Shown: one piece after another, positions 33,933-45,802 of the stretch
Position numbering within the stretch: the first letter of the stretch is position 1
How the letters are laid out: every line of letters starts with the position of its first letter
Assembly (NCBI GenBank): GCA_002077065.1
Contig: NAJO01000029.1
Coordinates: 434,001-498,000 of the forward strand
Source: Cryoendolithus antarcticus
Taxonomy: Eukaryota; Ascomycota; Dothideomycetes; Cladosporiales; Cladosporiaceae
Reading direction: 5' to 3'
Length of the DNA stretch: 64,000 nt
Notes under the pieces: model-generated
Databases searched by the model: none
Seen by the model: only the letters and a program-made list of their open reading frames with translations
What the model was told of the DNA's origin: nothing
Program-made: the position numbers and the translations under genes

Positions 33933-34559
33933 AATGAGCCTGCTCACATCATCTTCGACATTTGTATGGCGTGGTAGTAAGCGTGTGTTCTCTCAGTACG
34001 TCTTACATGTCAATCCAGGCGCTATCGCTAATAAAGGCTACGACTAGCCCGAATGTACTTGTATAAGCACATCAGTACAGGGCTACATGTGCGCAGAAGC
34101 ACGCGAGGTAGAGGAGCGTATAATCATCGGCAGAGGATCTCGAATCGAGTGCCACAGTAATTCGGTCGTCTGCATTGTGTACGACGGTGCGTCGTTCATG
34201 TGTCACTATGATCCCAGGTGCGCTGATTAGCGACATCCCGACTCGATAGAGCTATCTCCAAGATTTCGGTCTTGTTCGCTGGCTGTTTCGTCGTGACATG
34301 TTCCGTCCTTCTACTGACTGACTGACTGACTGACTGATCGCAGAACATTGGCGACTTCACTTGGCTCTGACAAGTCCACACCGGATAGGAACGCGTAGAA
34401 ATGACTGACACAGAGCTCACTGTGCCAATCGTGGACGACTGGATCACCACAGACTTCGATGATCCGTTGACGACCTCTTGGACAACTTTGACGTCTCCAA
34501 TCTTGTAAATCCACCAGCAACTCTGATCAAATAGCACAGCTGACGAGTGGTGTAGGAGC
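33933..34559. other. intergenic with ACTG microsatellite
   Basis: The 627 bp between TRK1 and the broken surface-protein gene. The far end may contain a lost 5' exon of that gene: a 35-codon frame starts at an ATG at 34401, but I cannot link it by splicing. A tetranucleotide repeat lies inside. Confidence 0.4.
34313..34336. repeat. (ACTG)6 tetranucleotide microsatellite
   Basis: Six uninterrupted ACTG units on the plus strand (CAGT on the minus strand). A simple tandem repeat likely to vary in copy number between strains. It is noncoding in my annotation. Confidence 0.85.
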
Positions 34560-34565
34560 GCACAG

Positions 34566-35802
34566 TACGAAAGTTATCTTGCAGTCTATAATTCCGTGAG
34601 GGATGCTATGCCGCAACATCTGTCCGACTTGCACTACAACACCGGCAACGTGACCGAGATCTTAACGAGAGTGGAGAGTCAATTTACGTCTGAAGTGCTC
34701 CCGTTATGACTCGAGTCACTGCCGCCTGCTGCGCAGACTTTCTTTGTGTCCCGCAAGATGGCTGTCATCACAGACCAGCTGGACTGGGGAGGAACCAGTA
34801 TGATCACATACAACAGCGCGGGTACCGACCTCGACGGCTTCCACACCACTCAGCCAGGGACAGTATGATTGGTCCCGTGAGTCCCGATCCCTCTGTTCAC
34901 AAGAGTGTGGCTGATCAGACATATAGCGCAGCCACAGTAGCTTCCTATCTGAGTACGATTCTCACTGCCGCTCCCACCTGGATGCAGACAGATATTGCGT
35001 CGTGGACGACGGCGGAGAGCTCTGACTACAGCAGTGCCTTCGCTCAGCTGGTCCTGAATCAGCTGGAGTTGACGTCGAATAGTGCACCAGGATGGTTCAC
35101 AACGCTGGAGCCGGAGATTAAGAGCTTCGCGTTGCAAGCGTTCATGCCCGAGTATCTGAAGCCGTCCATGCCATTAGATCTGGTGAGCACTACGAGCACG
35201 AGCACATCGGGTAGTGCTCGTACGGCTTCAGCACGACCTGGAGCGACTCCGACTCCCACTACCTCGCAACCAGTACAGCTGCACTAAACAACTCGACACC
35301 CACATCTCATTCAGCATCCCCACAACGTGCGAAGTCTACCATTAGCCTTGCCATCGCGCTCGGCACTGCCTTGCCACTCATCTTCCTGCTGGTGCTGCTG
35401 GGTGCTCTGTTGTACTGGCGGGGACGCAAGTGAGCGCGGACACTAAGCAAAGATAATCACGGAGCTGATGCGAATGGTCTACGCTGGAGCGGAAGCATTT
35501 TCAGCACAGTATCAGATACTCCCGCGCGCCACGAGACGGTCCCAGAAATGCCACCGACTCTGCCCGAGATCCCCAGGAGCTTGACGCCGGGTGTGGCTGT
35601 GGCTGAGATGAAGCCCAAGATCGATCATGATGCAAAGCCAGCGACATATGGTGCAGAGAGCTCTGAACATACTGAGAAAGTAGCTGCAGAGCTCGCAGAA
35701 GAGCCAAGACCAGCGAGCGCAATGAGCATTCGCCAAGTGCAGCAAGAGGATGTGGAGACGCCGAAGAAGAGTCGAAAGTCTTGGCGGCTGTCGAGAGGGT
35801 GA
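34566..35802 (+). pseudogene. broken gene for a Ser/Thr-rich single-pass surface protein
   Basis: Family-like pieces lie in order but in different frames: YESYLAVYNSVRDAMP to LPPAAQTFFVSRKM from 34566, a segment around APGWFTTLEPEIKSF (about 35085), then a Ser/Thr-rich stalk and a hydrophobic helix (LAIALGTALPLIFLLVLLG) at about 35356-35412. A normal 75-bp intron at 35430-35504 leads to a polar cytosolic tail ending at 35802. In-frame TGA codons occur at 34707-34709 and 34866-34868, and the frame changes between about 34870 and 34930 and again between about 35230 and 35290. I tested the GT/AG pairs there and none restores phase; a 42-bp intron could remove only the first TGA. The architecture resembles ascomycete wall-stress or adhesion-like membrane proteins. 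No signal peptide exon was secured. Decayed gene is favoured; an unusual exon structure is possible. Confidence 0.5.
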
Positions 35803-36081
35803 GGCGATGCTGCATAGCAGGAGATCGAGTCCTCACTGGCGAAGCAGTCTGGTTGCAAGCTGCTTGACACACGCGATCGTCGAGAGCCGCGTCTCAGCTG
35901 AGAGGTGCAGTACCCATGCTCGTGTTACAGCGCCCTGCAGATACGTGCAGCAAATATGTAGGCACCCTTGAGTCTGTGGCCTCGTGTAATATCACCGTGT
36001 TGAACGGCTGATAATGTGTGTTGCCTTCATCGGTGTCGCTGCACTTCGAAACCAGGCGCACCGCAAAGACATCGATTCGAA

Positions 36082-37860
36082 TCAGTCAAGGAAGTCTCGA
36101 TCAGTCTCTGCCGCGAACTCTCGCACAACCCAAGCACAGAACTCTTCCCACTCTAGTTTCCAATCCTTGAGTCTCTGCGCACGCACACCCTTCCCTTTCG
36201 GCCCGTCCATGATCTGTCGGGTCCACTCCTTCGTCGAGCAGTTGTCAAAACTTGCCCAGCGTACGCTATTCTCCGCCAGGCTGGCTAGCCCTTCGAGTCC
36301 AAGGTTCTCCCAGCCCTGCAACGCTTGCCAGAAGTCGTGCGTCATACCTGCTGCGCCTTGGCCGAGAATGAGTGGGTCATCATTGCACAACGAGCACGGC
36401 ACACCGCGAGCGAGCAGCGCAGGCATGGGATGCGACATGATACTGCTTGTGAGACGCAGCACTTCGTTACTGACTGGACAGCTTTCGATCAGGATCTTTT
36501 TTTCCTTGACCATGTCAATCAGCAGCGGGTGCTTATACAGACTGAATCCGTGGCCGATCCTTCGGGTACCCAACAATATAGCGTCGAACAGATTCTCATC
36601 AGTGTCAGTGCCGTCGCCTAAAGTCTCGCCAGCATGGAAGTAAAATGGTATGTCGACCTTGGCTTGTGCACATTGCTTCTTGAACCAGAACAGCAAGGGC
36701 GTCAACTCAGCAAGTGGAGCACCAAGATCTTCCTGCGCGACCAGATCATAGCCAACAATCAAGTCTGGGAATTCCAGCTTCATCGCGATGCAGTCTATCA
36801 TGCTGTCTGCAATCGCTCGTGGTGGTAGACTTCGGACAGTGGTCCAGATCATCCCCGCTCCCCAGAACCCGGCGCCCTCTTTGGTTGCCTTATAAGCTTC
36901 GATCTCCTCCTGTAGCGCCTTGAGCATGTATGCGAAGTCCTCTTCTGGCTCGTCCTCGCCGGTGCGAGTGAATGGTACCATGAAGACAGTACGCAGATCG
37001 ACCCATCGGATACCATCGGTATGCAAGTCGTGCAAGATCTTTCGGATGTTTTTGCGGAAGATTGGCTCATATCGCTGCAATGATGCTAGAATGCCGAAGC
37101 AGCTGATAAACTTTCGCCAGACATCATTCGGACCCATGTGATGTTTCAGCGACTCTTCCGGAGTGATCGTAACGCGAGAATTGATCCACTTGATGAAGCC
37201 TTCCTTACCGCCGTCTGGGAACGCAGCGGCTGCGGTGGCGACCGAGATGGAGTCGTTGGCAATGTATAAAGGGTCCCACATGACCGCGGCTTCGGCTGTG
37301 CTGACATCCCTGACATGGCGAAAGATGAACGGAGCTTTCTCAAGCGCCTGAGGAGTGTGAAATGGTTCGTCGGCAGCGATGCAGATACCTTCAGTCGCGA
37401 ACGCTTGATCGATAAGCCAATCGAGATCTCCCATGGCTTCGAGATGACAGTGCAGCAAAGCGCCCTTAGGCATCTTCCGCACTATCTGCCATAACTTTGA
37501 CGATTCCATACGATCTCTAGCAAGCGTGAATGCCATTCCAGGGTAGACTTCGACATCTGTGGTCTTGGCAAGATTGTCTTCGTACTGAGCGTTCCAAAGA
37601 GTCTCCTGCTCCATGAAGCGGATGGACGAGACGATAGCACTTGCCTCAGCGGCCATGGGTGACAAGTTCTCTTTGAAACCATGATCACTGCGTTGGCGCT
37701 TCTCCTGTGCTATCAACGCATCGCGGCCATCGTAGTACTTTGTGATGAAGGGTTCGTCTAGTGATGGAACACCTAGATCCGCAAGGTCGTCGCCATCACT
37801 GAAGGCACCTTCGAGGTCAGAACCCGACTTCTCCTCTAGCAAGTCCTGTGGCTCTGCCAT
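36082..37860 (-). CDS. ADGF/CECR1-type adenosine deaminase
   Basis: Single exon, 592 aa from the ATG at 37860. Metal and substrate motifs of the adenosine deaminase superfamily are intact: LLHCHLEA (HxH), FYFHAGET (His and catalytic Glu), RRIGHGFSL (His), CPVSNEVL and CNDDPLIL (Asp-Asp). The arrangement KMPKGALLHCH with a preceding helical region of about 150 residues is that of adenosine-deaminase-related growth factors, as distinct from the shorter Add/Aah1 type. ADGFs are often secreted, but this one starts with an acidic, polar stretch (MAEPQDLLEEKSGSDLEG) and shows no signal peptide, so cytosolic action on adenosine or deoxyadenosine is likely. It is head-to-head with ATG2. Confidence 0.9.
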   Translation of the reverse strand: MAEPQDLLEEKSGSDLEGAFSDGDDLADLGVPSLDEPFITKYYDGRDALIAQEKRQRSDHGFKENLSPMAAEASAIVSSIRFMEQETLWNAQYEDNLAKTTDVEVYPGMAFTLARDRMESSKLWQIVRKMPKGALLHCHLEAMGDLDWLIDQAFATEGICIAADEPFHTPQALEKAPFIFRHVRDVSTAEAAVMWDPLYIANDSISVATAAAAFPDGGKEGFIKWINSRVTITPEESLKHHMGPNDVWRKFISCFGILASLQRYEPIFRKNIRKILHDLHTDGIRWVDLRTVFMVPFTRTGEDEPEEDFAYMLKALQEEIEAYKATKEGAGFWGAGMIWTTVRSLPPRAIADSMIDCIAMKLEFPDLIVGYDLVAQEDLGAPLAELTPLLFWFKKQCAQAKVDIPFYFHAGETLGDGTDTDENLFDAILLGTRRIGHGFSLYKHPLLIDMVKEKKILIESCPVSNEVLRLTSSIMSHPMPALLARGVPCSLCNDDPLILGQGAAGMTHDFWQALQGWENLGLEGLASLAENSVRWASFDNCSTKEWTRQIMDGPKGKGVRAQRLKDWKLEWEEFCAWVVREFAAETDRDFLD

Positions 37861-38465
37861 TTTGGTGTTGGCTATGCTGCGTGTCTTCGAATTCGTTCGA
37901 AGTCTTGCGGATGTAGTAGTTCGCACTTCACATGTCTGGCAAGTCGTTCTGTTAAATACGAAAGATTCTGCGCTCTCTGCGCCAGTCTGTCGTCTCTGGG
38001 TCAAACTGTGGTCCTACTGTCCGCTGCCGTGATCAAGCTGACAGAAGCATAACCTCTTGATCTGACACTCAACCTTGCTGAGATCTGTGTGGCGTAATTA
38101 GGCTCAGATAAGGTTATGGCCCGTTGCTCGAGCCGATATCCGATGTCCGATCGGCGTCGACATCGTCACGCGCTCGCTTGAATGTCGATTGGATACTCGT
38201 ATGTACATTATCCCTTCACCTTTTGTTGTCCCACTCCAGGAATCTGAGTCGCAGGTAGGTAGGAAGGAGCACGCTACCAATATCCCGTGAAACGACATGT
38301 CTACCCGGAGTAGCAACAGTGCAAGGCTAGAGAGGGTGCACACCTCAGGCACGAAGCCACAAACCTCCAGGCAAACACCATGGTAGCATACAGCTGTTAC
38401 CTACGTGACTAGACTTTCGTGGCATCTCTTCTATCCTTGTCTTTCCTTCCCGAAAGGACTTCACG
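37861..38465. promoter_or_regulatory. divergent promoter region ADGF / ATG2
   Basis: The 605 bp separate two start codons facing apart. No gene inside. I did not recognise a specific binding site. Confidence 0.45.
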
Positions 38466-41400
38466 ATGTCGAGCTGGATCCCGGCTTCGATACAGAAGCG
38501 ACTTCTGCGATATGCCATCACCCGATTTGGGATACTAGACGACGATGCCTTGGATCTTGACAGTTTCGACATTACATGGGGCCGGAAGAATACGCTGGAA
38601 TTCAAGAACGTCGGTTTGAATCTGGAGAAGCTTGCGGTTCTTGCGACTCTACCGCCTTGTCTGCGTTTGGAGACGGCGAGGATACTACTGTTACGACTTA
38701 CGGTGCCTGCGGACTTCCTGCAGTCCGGGACCTCGATAGGAATCGAGGGAATTGAAATGGTAGCAAGGCTCATTGGAGAGGAAGATGCAGGGCCCCGTGG
38801 TCGACGAGGGCACGTAAGAAGGGGTGGCAGTGCTCAGAGCCCATCACATCGGAAAAGGACACGGCGGATACGTTCGCCGTCCGCGGGACGTTTGCCGACT
38901 ACGGCGGATGTTGCACGCTCTTTCCTGCATGATGAACCGTTGGAGGAAAGGCGCGAGCTCGAGGCTTCGGTCGCGGCCAGCAGCCGTGGTGTTGAGGAGT
39001 CCTTTGCCAGCGAAAGCAGTGGGAGTAGCGAGGCTGGTACTGGCGCAGTGCCCGGTCTTCCAGCATTCCTGGCAGGATGGCTGCAGGGCGTCATCGATCG
39101 ATTCGAGCTTGCCATCAGCAACGTAAGAGTCACCTTGCATGTCAATGGAGTGCAAAGCTCAGATGGCACACCAACAAGCTTAGTATTGCGCATTGGTCAC
39201 ATCAGTATGGGCCCTGTCGATAAGGAGCAGTCGCAGCGCGAAGTGAAAGTCTCGGAACTCTCGGTGGATACCATCATTAAGGAGCAAATTCGGCAAGATC
39301 AAGATTATGCAGCCTCACCTGTCGACAACAACATTGCCCCGCAGGTGCTGGGAAACCCTCCACCAGTGGAAGATGTGGATGATATTGCATTAGCGCAGAG
39401 TCAATCAACAATGTATCAGTCAGAGTACTTCGCTCCCACTCGACCTTCAGCGGAACGGATGCAGGCGTCATGGGCTGCGTCTGACACCACTACGCCGTCA
39501 CCGAGCCTGCTAGACGAGGAACGCAACGTTCTCACAGATGAAGAACATAACAAACTCGACATCCGTGCTGGTGACGACAACATTAGCTGGACATCGCGGC
39601 GTAGTCAGCAAGCCGACACGACCGGAGATATCTGGGCCGAGGCTGAAGATCGATCCCCATCAGCGTCGCTATTCATGTCTGCCCAGCGATCAGAATCACC
39701 ATCAACTCCGCTGGCTACATCGACCTTCCAAGAAGAAAGGTGGAGACGGCCAGTTTCACCATACGATCGATCGTACCGAAGTCCTGGATCTTGGCCATTG
39801 CTTGAGGATCCATCGCTACGACAAAAACCTCGTCCGAGCCCCGGCTCGTGGCCTGCCCCTGATCAGAGCCACCAGAGCTTTCATTATGCTCTCGCGTCAC
39901 AACAAGACAACGATGCCGAGGCCCGAGCCAGCTCTCCATCAATCGCGCAAGCTACCTTGTCTGAGGGTCCAACACCTCTAATCGGCTCAGAGCACCAGCA
40001 CGAGTACGATAATGCAGATGCAGTAGTACCTCAGGATCTCATGGAGTCTCGAGTGTTCAGCCACGACGAAGCCGAAAGCATCTACATGAGTGTGCTTTCA
40101 GACGAGCCCGCTGACAGGCACGAGCATGTCATGCCAGGGACTTGGACAACGAGTACCAGCCATGGCAGTTTACTTGTGTTGCCCACGCACGGCCATCTCA
40201 CTCCCCGGGTCGAAGACCTTGATCCCCGAGCATCGCAAAAATTGTCACCTATCGCGACCGAAGATGCACAAATGAGCCAGTCAATCGGATCTACTCAATT
40301 AGCTACACCACGTCCAGGCTCTGCAGCTGCAGTACACTCACCCCGAGATACGAAACCACCACCTGATTGTAAGACTCTGCAGCTTGTACGTGTCGAAAGC
40401 GTGACACTTAGCTTTCCAAGCGGGTCAACAACTTCAGCTCCACACGTGCATCCACCTCAGCCATCTGTAGCGCCCAGTCACAGCCGCACTAGTCCGGCTG
40501 GGATGCCCGGGACGTTCTCAATCTACTCTGATCGATCAGCATCACATCGTCGCCGCGTGTCATCTACATACAGCGACGCGGACGAAGCTGCCACATTTAC
40601 AAACGTAGCCCCTACTGCGGCCTCCGACCAGCCAATTATTACCGTACTTATTGGTATAGTAGACGCGCAGATCGATCCTGTTTGCGCGAAGATGCTTTAC
40701 AAGATCGGCAACACAGTGCAGCTTCACATGCTGCCATCAGCAGGCGACTTCGACAATACAGTGCCGAAGGACCCTTCGGTAGCTTTGATGCAGGGTCCTC
40801 GTCTCCAAGTCTCGCTCGAGTCAATGCGAGTAGACCTACACGAGACCTTGAAACCTCAGATGGACGAAGCGTCCGATTTACAGCCTGGTTTGCTTACTGC
40901 GCGCCTCGATGGACTCAAGTTCGATGTAGGCGATGATCGGCATGAGGTCAATCTGGGCAAGCTGCAGCTTTCTATTGGAGGCACCCCTCTCCTGGGCTTC
41001 AGTGACAGCGCCATGACTCCAGCGGCCAGCGTCATCATTAGAGACGACTTACGCGTAGCTGTAGCTACGGGCAAGTCCACTGCACAGGGCCGCGCCATCG
41101 CGGAAGTTGATGTGCAGCTACGAGTAGTAGATCTCAGAGTAGACCTGATCGCCATTGATGCTGCCTTCACGCCCTTCGGTGGTCTCAGTGGCGTGCTGGA
41201 GCTTGGTAGCACCATCCTGTCAGATAACTCTCCATTGGCATCACCCAGCTCCTCAATGAAGGCACCTCGCGTGCACTTCCAGGACGATACATCGGCTTTA
41301 AACGTGTCGACCGAGATCAAAGCCAATGTACATCTCGCCGGACTCAACTTGTCACTCCAAGGTGCGGGCGGCTCACTTTCCGCCTCCGCTTCGACTACCA

Positions 41401-44400
41401 AGATATTATACCGCGAGAAGCTGACGTCAGTGCGACTCACTCAAGCACGACTGCTGGGTCCGAAGCAGTCACCCGATGCTAGTGCTCCCTTCGAAGTCGC
41501 CCTGGACGACGTGCGTCTGGACCACCTGTTCAGCCCACCTGACTCCGAGCTGGAGAGGCTGATCTCACTCGTCACGCCTACCAAAGACAAGTATGACAAC
41601 GACGACGATATCCTCCTTGATACTGTCATGCGACAAAGGCGCAAAGCTGCATGCCTAAAGATCACGCTCAGTGACATCAAGGTCAAAGTCGTTAACTGGG
41701 ACTTCATCAAGTCGCTTGAAAGCTCGGCGGCTGAGATTAGTCGATTCTCTGTCGTCACGAAGTACCTTCCAGTGGATGATCGACCCGGCTTGCTCACTAT
41801 GCTTTGGATCAAGCGACTCGAAGCACATCTGCCGGTGAGCGAACGGTTTGGTGTGATGAAGGCCGTTGTTCACGACATTCACTGTGCTCAAGTTGGGCTG
41901 CCATGGCTTCTTGCGGTTGCTGTTTCGCGTGTGCGAGTCGAGCGGAGCGATGGGCAGCAATTGCTTCACCAGTTTCTGCCACTTACTGGAGCCGATGACC
42001 ACCCCATGATCATGGCTCGTATGGTAGGGGACGAAGCTGAGCCTATGGTCAAGGTGAAGCTGTTCAACGCATGTATTGAGTACAGTGTTGCCACGCTAGT
42101 GGACTTCGCGAACGTCGAAGAACCCGAGTCCGCCGAGCGCTTTGTGGTGGAGATGGTCAGCTCCGTAGCACACATCAGCACCGACGACCATGCAGGCGAT
42201 CAATTGCCCACGAAAAGCGAAGCTAGCGACAAGAAGATGAAGATCGTGTTGCTACTACACCACTCAGCCATCGGGCTCACACCAACCCTTGCCACAAGCA
42301 AAGGTATTGTCGTCTTGACCAACGGTATCTTGTCGACTATAGTGCCGCCATCTGAAACTGCATCTGGCACCATCCGTTTGCGAGAGGCGGGGCTATTCAT
42401 AACTGACGTGGTCAAAGGGGACGACCAAACAGTAGTGAGCGGCCGAAGAAATCCAGCCCAGAACACCAAAGTCAGTAGATCAGTGTTGTCACATGTCTCA
42501 CGGCAAGGCTTCGTCTCGATCGGCTCGCTCTCGTCGGCGTCGGTGGACGTACGAGTCAGCACAAAGCCGGCAATCGGGCATACGACAGTGGAGGTGAATG
42601 TGCGCAATGAATTCCTCCTGCTCGAGACGTGTGCCGACTCCACTCAGACTCTCTTTGCGCTGCTTGGTGGTCTTATGCCGCCTACGAAGTCAAGCAACGA
42701 GATCAAGAACCTGACGCAGCCGACTACGCTTGAGGACATGATCTCCTCGTTCTCAGGTGACGCTGTTCCGGCGCTGCAGAAATCGGCGTCTACTTTGTTC
42801 GACGTTGAGAAGAGCGGCATCTCGGAAGCTTCCTCATTACACACTTCGCTGTCGGCTAGTGAGCCTGACGATCTGCTGGTGCAATCAGAGATGACCTCGA
42901 GCCTGTATGGACCCGTAAGCGGTATCTTAGACGTGGCTCATACCGACGAGGACAAAGCAGACGAGGACAGCACCGACATCGCCGAGAGTCTGCTTGAAGA
43001 CGATCCATTCGAGATGGCCGAAGCTCCCGAGAATGGTGCCATGGGCGATGCTGCACTTTTGCGAAGCCTGCGGAAGCAGTGTCAGCCTGTCGCAAGCGAG
43101 CAGACTATTGCGCTTGGTGATTACGAGATTGAGGATCTTGGCTTCGATGCCTTAGGTCCCGAACATCGAGCATTGGGTTCGCGGCATCGATTCAATGCTC
43201 CGTCTTCGCGCAAAGTGTACAATGCGAACAAGGCACTGCTCGAGCATCTGCCATTCCGATTGAAGCTGCACGATGTCAACGTCGGATGGCATTTGCATGA
43301 CGGGTACGACTGGCAAGATACCCGCGATGGCATCAGTGCGGCAGTCGAGAAGGTAGAGCAGCGAGCTGAGGAACGCATCGCGAGACGCAGGCAGCAACGC
43401 GAGGATTTGGAAGACGACAACTCCGTCATTGGTGACTGTATGTTCAACTCTGTCTACATCGCCATACCGAGCAACGTCACCGAAGTGCCGGACATCCGCA
43501 GGGGAATCAATCGCAATATCGATGATCTGGTCAGCGAGAGTGAGAGTGTGCCTGCGTCCGCGATGTCGCGGCCTACGACGTACTCTGCGGGCGGGCGACC
43601 GGTACGGCAACGTCCGCGTAAGACGCTCAAGCTTGAGCGCAGTAGACACCACAAGATCTCCTTTGAGCTCAAAGGCGTTTCCGCTTACATTCTCGTCTTC
43701 CCACCAGACAGTGGCGAAGTCCAGAGCTCAATTGATGTGCGTTTAAAGAATTTCGAGATCTACGACCTGGTCCCTACTTCGACCTGGAAGAAGTTTCTGA
43801 CGCGCATGCCTAGCGATGGACCACGTGAATTATCGAGGCCGATGGTGCACATCAACCTGCTCAACGTTCTTACCAAGCCATCCCTGTTAATGACGGAGAT
43901 CGTCATGCATGTCGCGGTACAGCCTCTACGTTTACACGTTGATCAAGACGCTCTAGACTTCATCACCCGCTTTCTCGAGTTCAAAGACTCTAACGCCCCG
44001 CCACCCACGCCTCCCAACGAGCAGCCCTTCCTCCAACGGATCGAAGTCGAGACTGTTGATCTGCAGCTAGACTACAAGCCAAAGAAGATCGACTACGTCA
44101 GCCTTCGCTCCGGGCACACCAGTGAGTTCATGAATTTTGTGATCCTCGATCAAGCGAATATCCGCCTCAAGCATGTCATCATTTACGGGCTGCAGGGCTT
44201 CGATCCACTGCACAAAACGCTGAACGACATCTGGTCGCCTGATGTGACTCGTAATCAGCTGCCAACTGTCTTGGCGGGCCTTGCACCCGTTCGAAGTCTG
44301 GTCAATATCGGCACTGGTGTTCGGGATGTCGTAGCTATTCCAATCCGCGAGTACAAGAAAGATGGCCGCATCGTCCGTAGTATCCAGAAAGGTGCCTTTC

Positions 44401-44946
44401 ACTTTGGTAAGACGACTGCCGCTGAGCTCGCGAGGCTCGGCGCAAAGGTCGCGATTGGCACGCAGAATCTCCTCACGGGCGCCGAAGGCTTGCTATCCCC
44501 CGCGTCCGCCTCCTACCCTGGACGCCGCGGTTCCCCGATCGAAGACTGGGATGGCGATGAAGAAGCTACCGATCGCAAAACTCACGCCTTCTCCGCATAC
44601 GCCGATCAACCTCTCAATGTCTTCGCTGGTCTCAAGTCCGCACGACGGCATCTCGAGCATGACTTGCTAACTGCCAGAGATGCCTTCATTGCTGTACAAG
44701 GCGAGGTGCTGGAGAGCTCAGGGCCAGCTTCAGCTGCAGCAGCGGTGGCGAGACACGCGCCGACTGTGATCTTACGGCCGGTCATTGGCGTTAGCAGAGC
44801 TGTTGGGACTGCGTTACTTGGAGTTGGAAATCAAGTTGATCGTAGTGGGATCAAGCGGATGGATGATGTGAGTGGCGCCCTTTTTCTTTTCACACTCGCG
44901 AGGATCATGTTGCTGACTCTCATCGCAGAAGTACAAGCGTCGCTAG
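38466..44946 (+). CDS. ATG2: Atg2, autophagy lipid-transfer protein
   Basis: Two exons: 38466-44867 (2134 codons) and 44929-44946 (5 codons, KYKRR plus stop), with a 61-bp intron (GTGAGT..GCAG); 2139 aa, normal for Atg2. The N-terminus (MSSWIPASIQKRLLRYAITRFGILD) is the chorein-type cap of the Vps13/Atg2 superfamily. The middle is long and contains Ser/Pro-rich disordered inserts (about 260-690). The C-terminal region has the conserved DIWSPDV, RSLVNIGTGVRDVVAIPI and IQKGAFHFGKTTAAELARLG stretch (about 1920-2000). Atg2 bridges the ER and the growing phagophore and, with Atg18 and Atg9, channels phospholipids. The 6.4-kb first exon has no frame break, a useful quality check for this assembly. 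Confidence 0.97.
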
Positions 44947-45802
44947 CGTGCAGATTCTACATACTGGGCGCGCTTGATAGGTGCAGGGGTGGCGAGACCG
45001 GTCACGCATCGGTGGCTACAGTTGTAGGATATCGAGTCAGCAAGTAAGAGTAGGCGCGATGCTTAGGATACCGGGTGACGCTGCGAACTCAATCATCGCA
45101 CATCAATTCCGCCGTGTGATTCTCATTCGTGTCGCACATCCTGCGTCATGCATCTTCTCCAAGCCCATCCACTGCGGACACAACTCGATGAAAAGGTAGA
45201 GTGAAGCACCGCCGCCACCAGAGTAATCGGAATCGAATTATACCCCTCCAATCCACCCCCGAGGTCCGCGAAGTACCCCGAGCGCAGAAAGGGAGAATAC
45301 GCCGCGTATTGCACTAAAGTGATCGCACCGAAGTGCACACAATCTCCGCACCGGCTCCCATAGCCCCCTCCCAATTTCTCAAGAGGCAGGCTGAAATTTC
45401 TGATGCCAAAGTGCAGCCATGAATACCATGGTAGGCCCTCGCGGGCAGTGAGTCAGAGCTCGTTGCAGTTTTGCTCTCTTGCGAGAGTTGCGATGAGGGT
45501 GACTGTGGAAGGTGAAGATTACTCCGAATTTCTCATTTGCCTTGTTGACTAGCGCGAGGGCAAGTCTGTGTGGGAGCAAAGAAACGCAGCGGTGGTGGGG
45601 ACGGTGCTTGGGGAAAGAAGAGGACGAGTGTGACGGTGAAGATTTGGGGAAGGGAGGATCACTTCGGGAGACGGGGCATTATTGATCCGGGGTAAGTTGA
45701 TGCCTGAGGGACACGTAAGAGCCGGGATACAACAGCAGCAGTGAGGACAGTACACGCGGAACATGTACAGTATAGATAAGAGGGAGTCTCATGTCGATGA
45801 TG
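44947..45802. other. convergent intergenic spacer
   Basis: The 856 bp between the 3' ends of ATG2 and the 2OG oxygenase. Short frames only. A plus-strand purine-rich run lies at about 45590-45670. No RNA gene recognised. Confidence 0.5.

Noticed and set aside
34313..34336. CRISPR-like or regulatory array
   Set aside because: The repeat is a plain (ACTG)6 microsatellite without spacers, in a eukaryotic genome.
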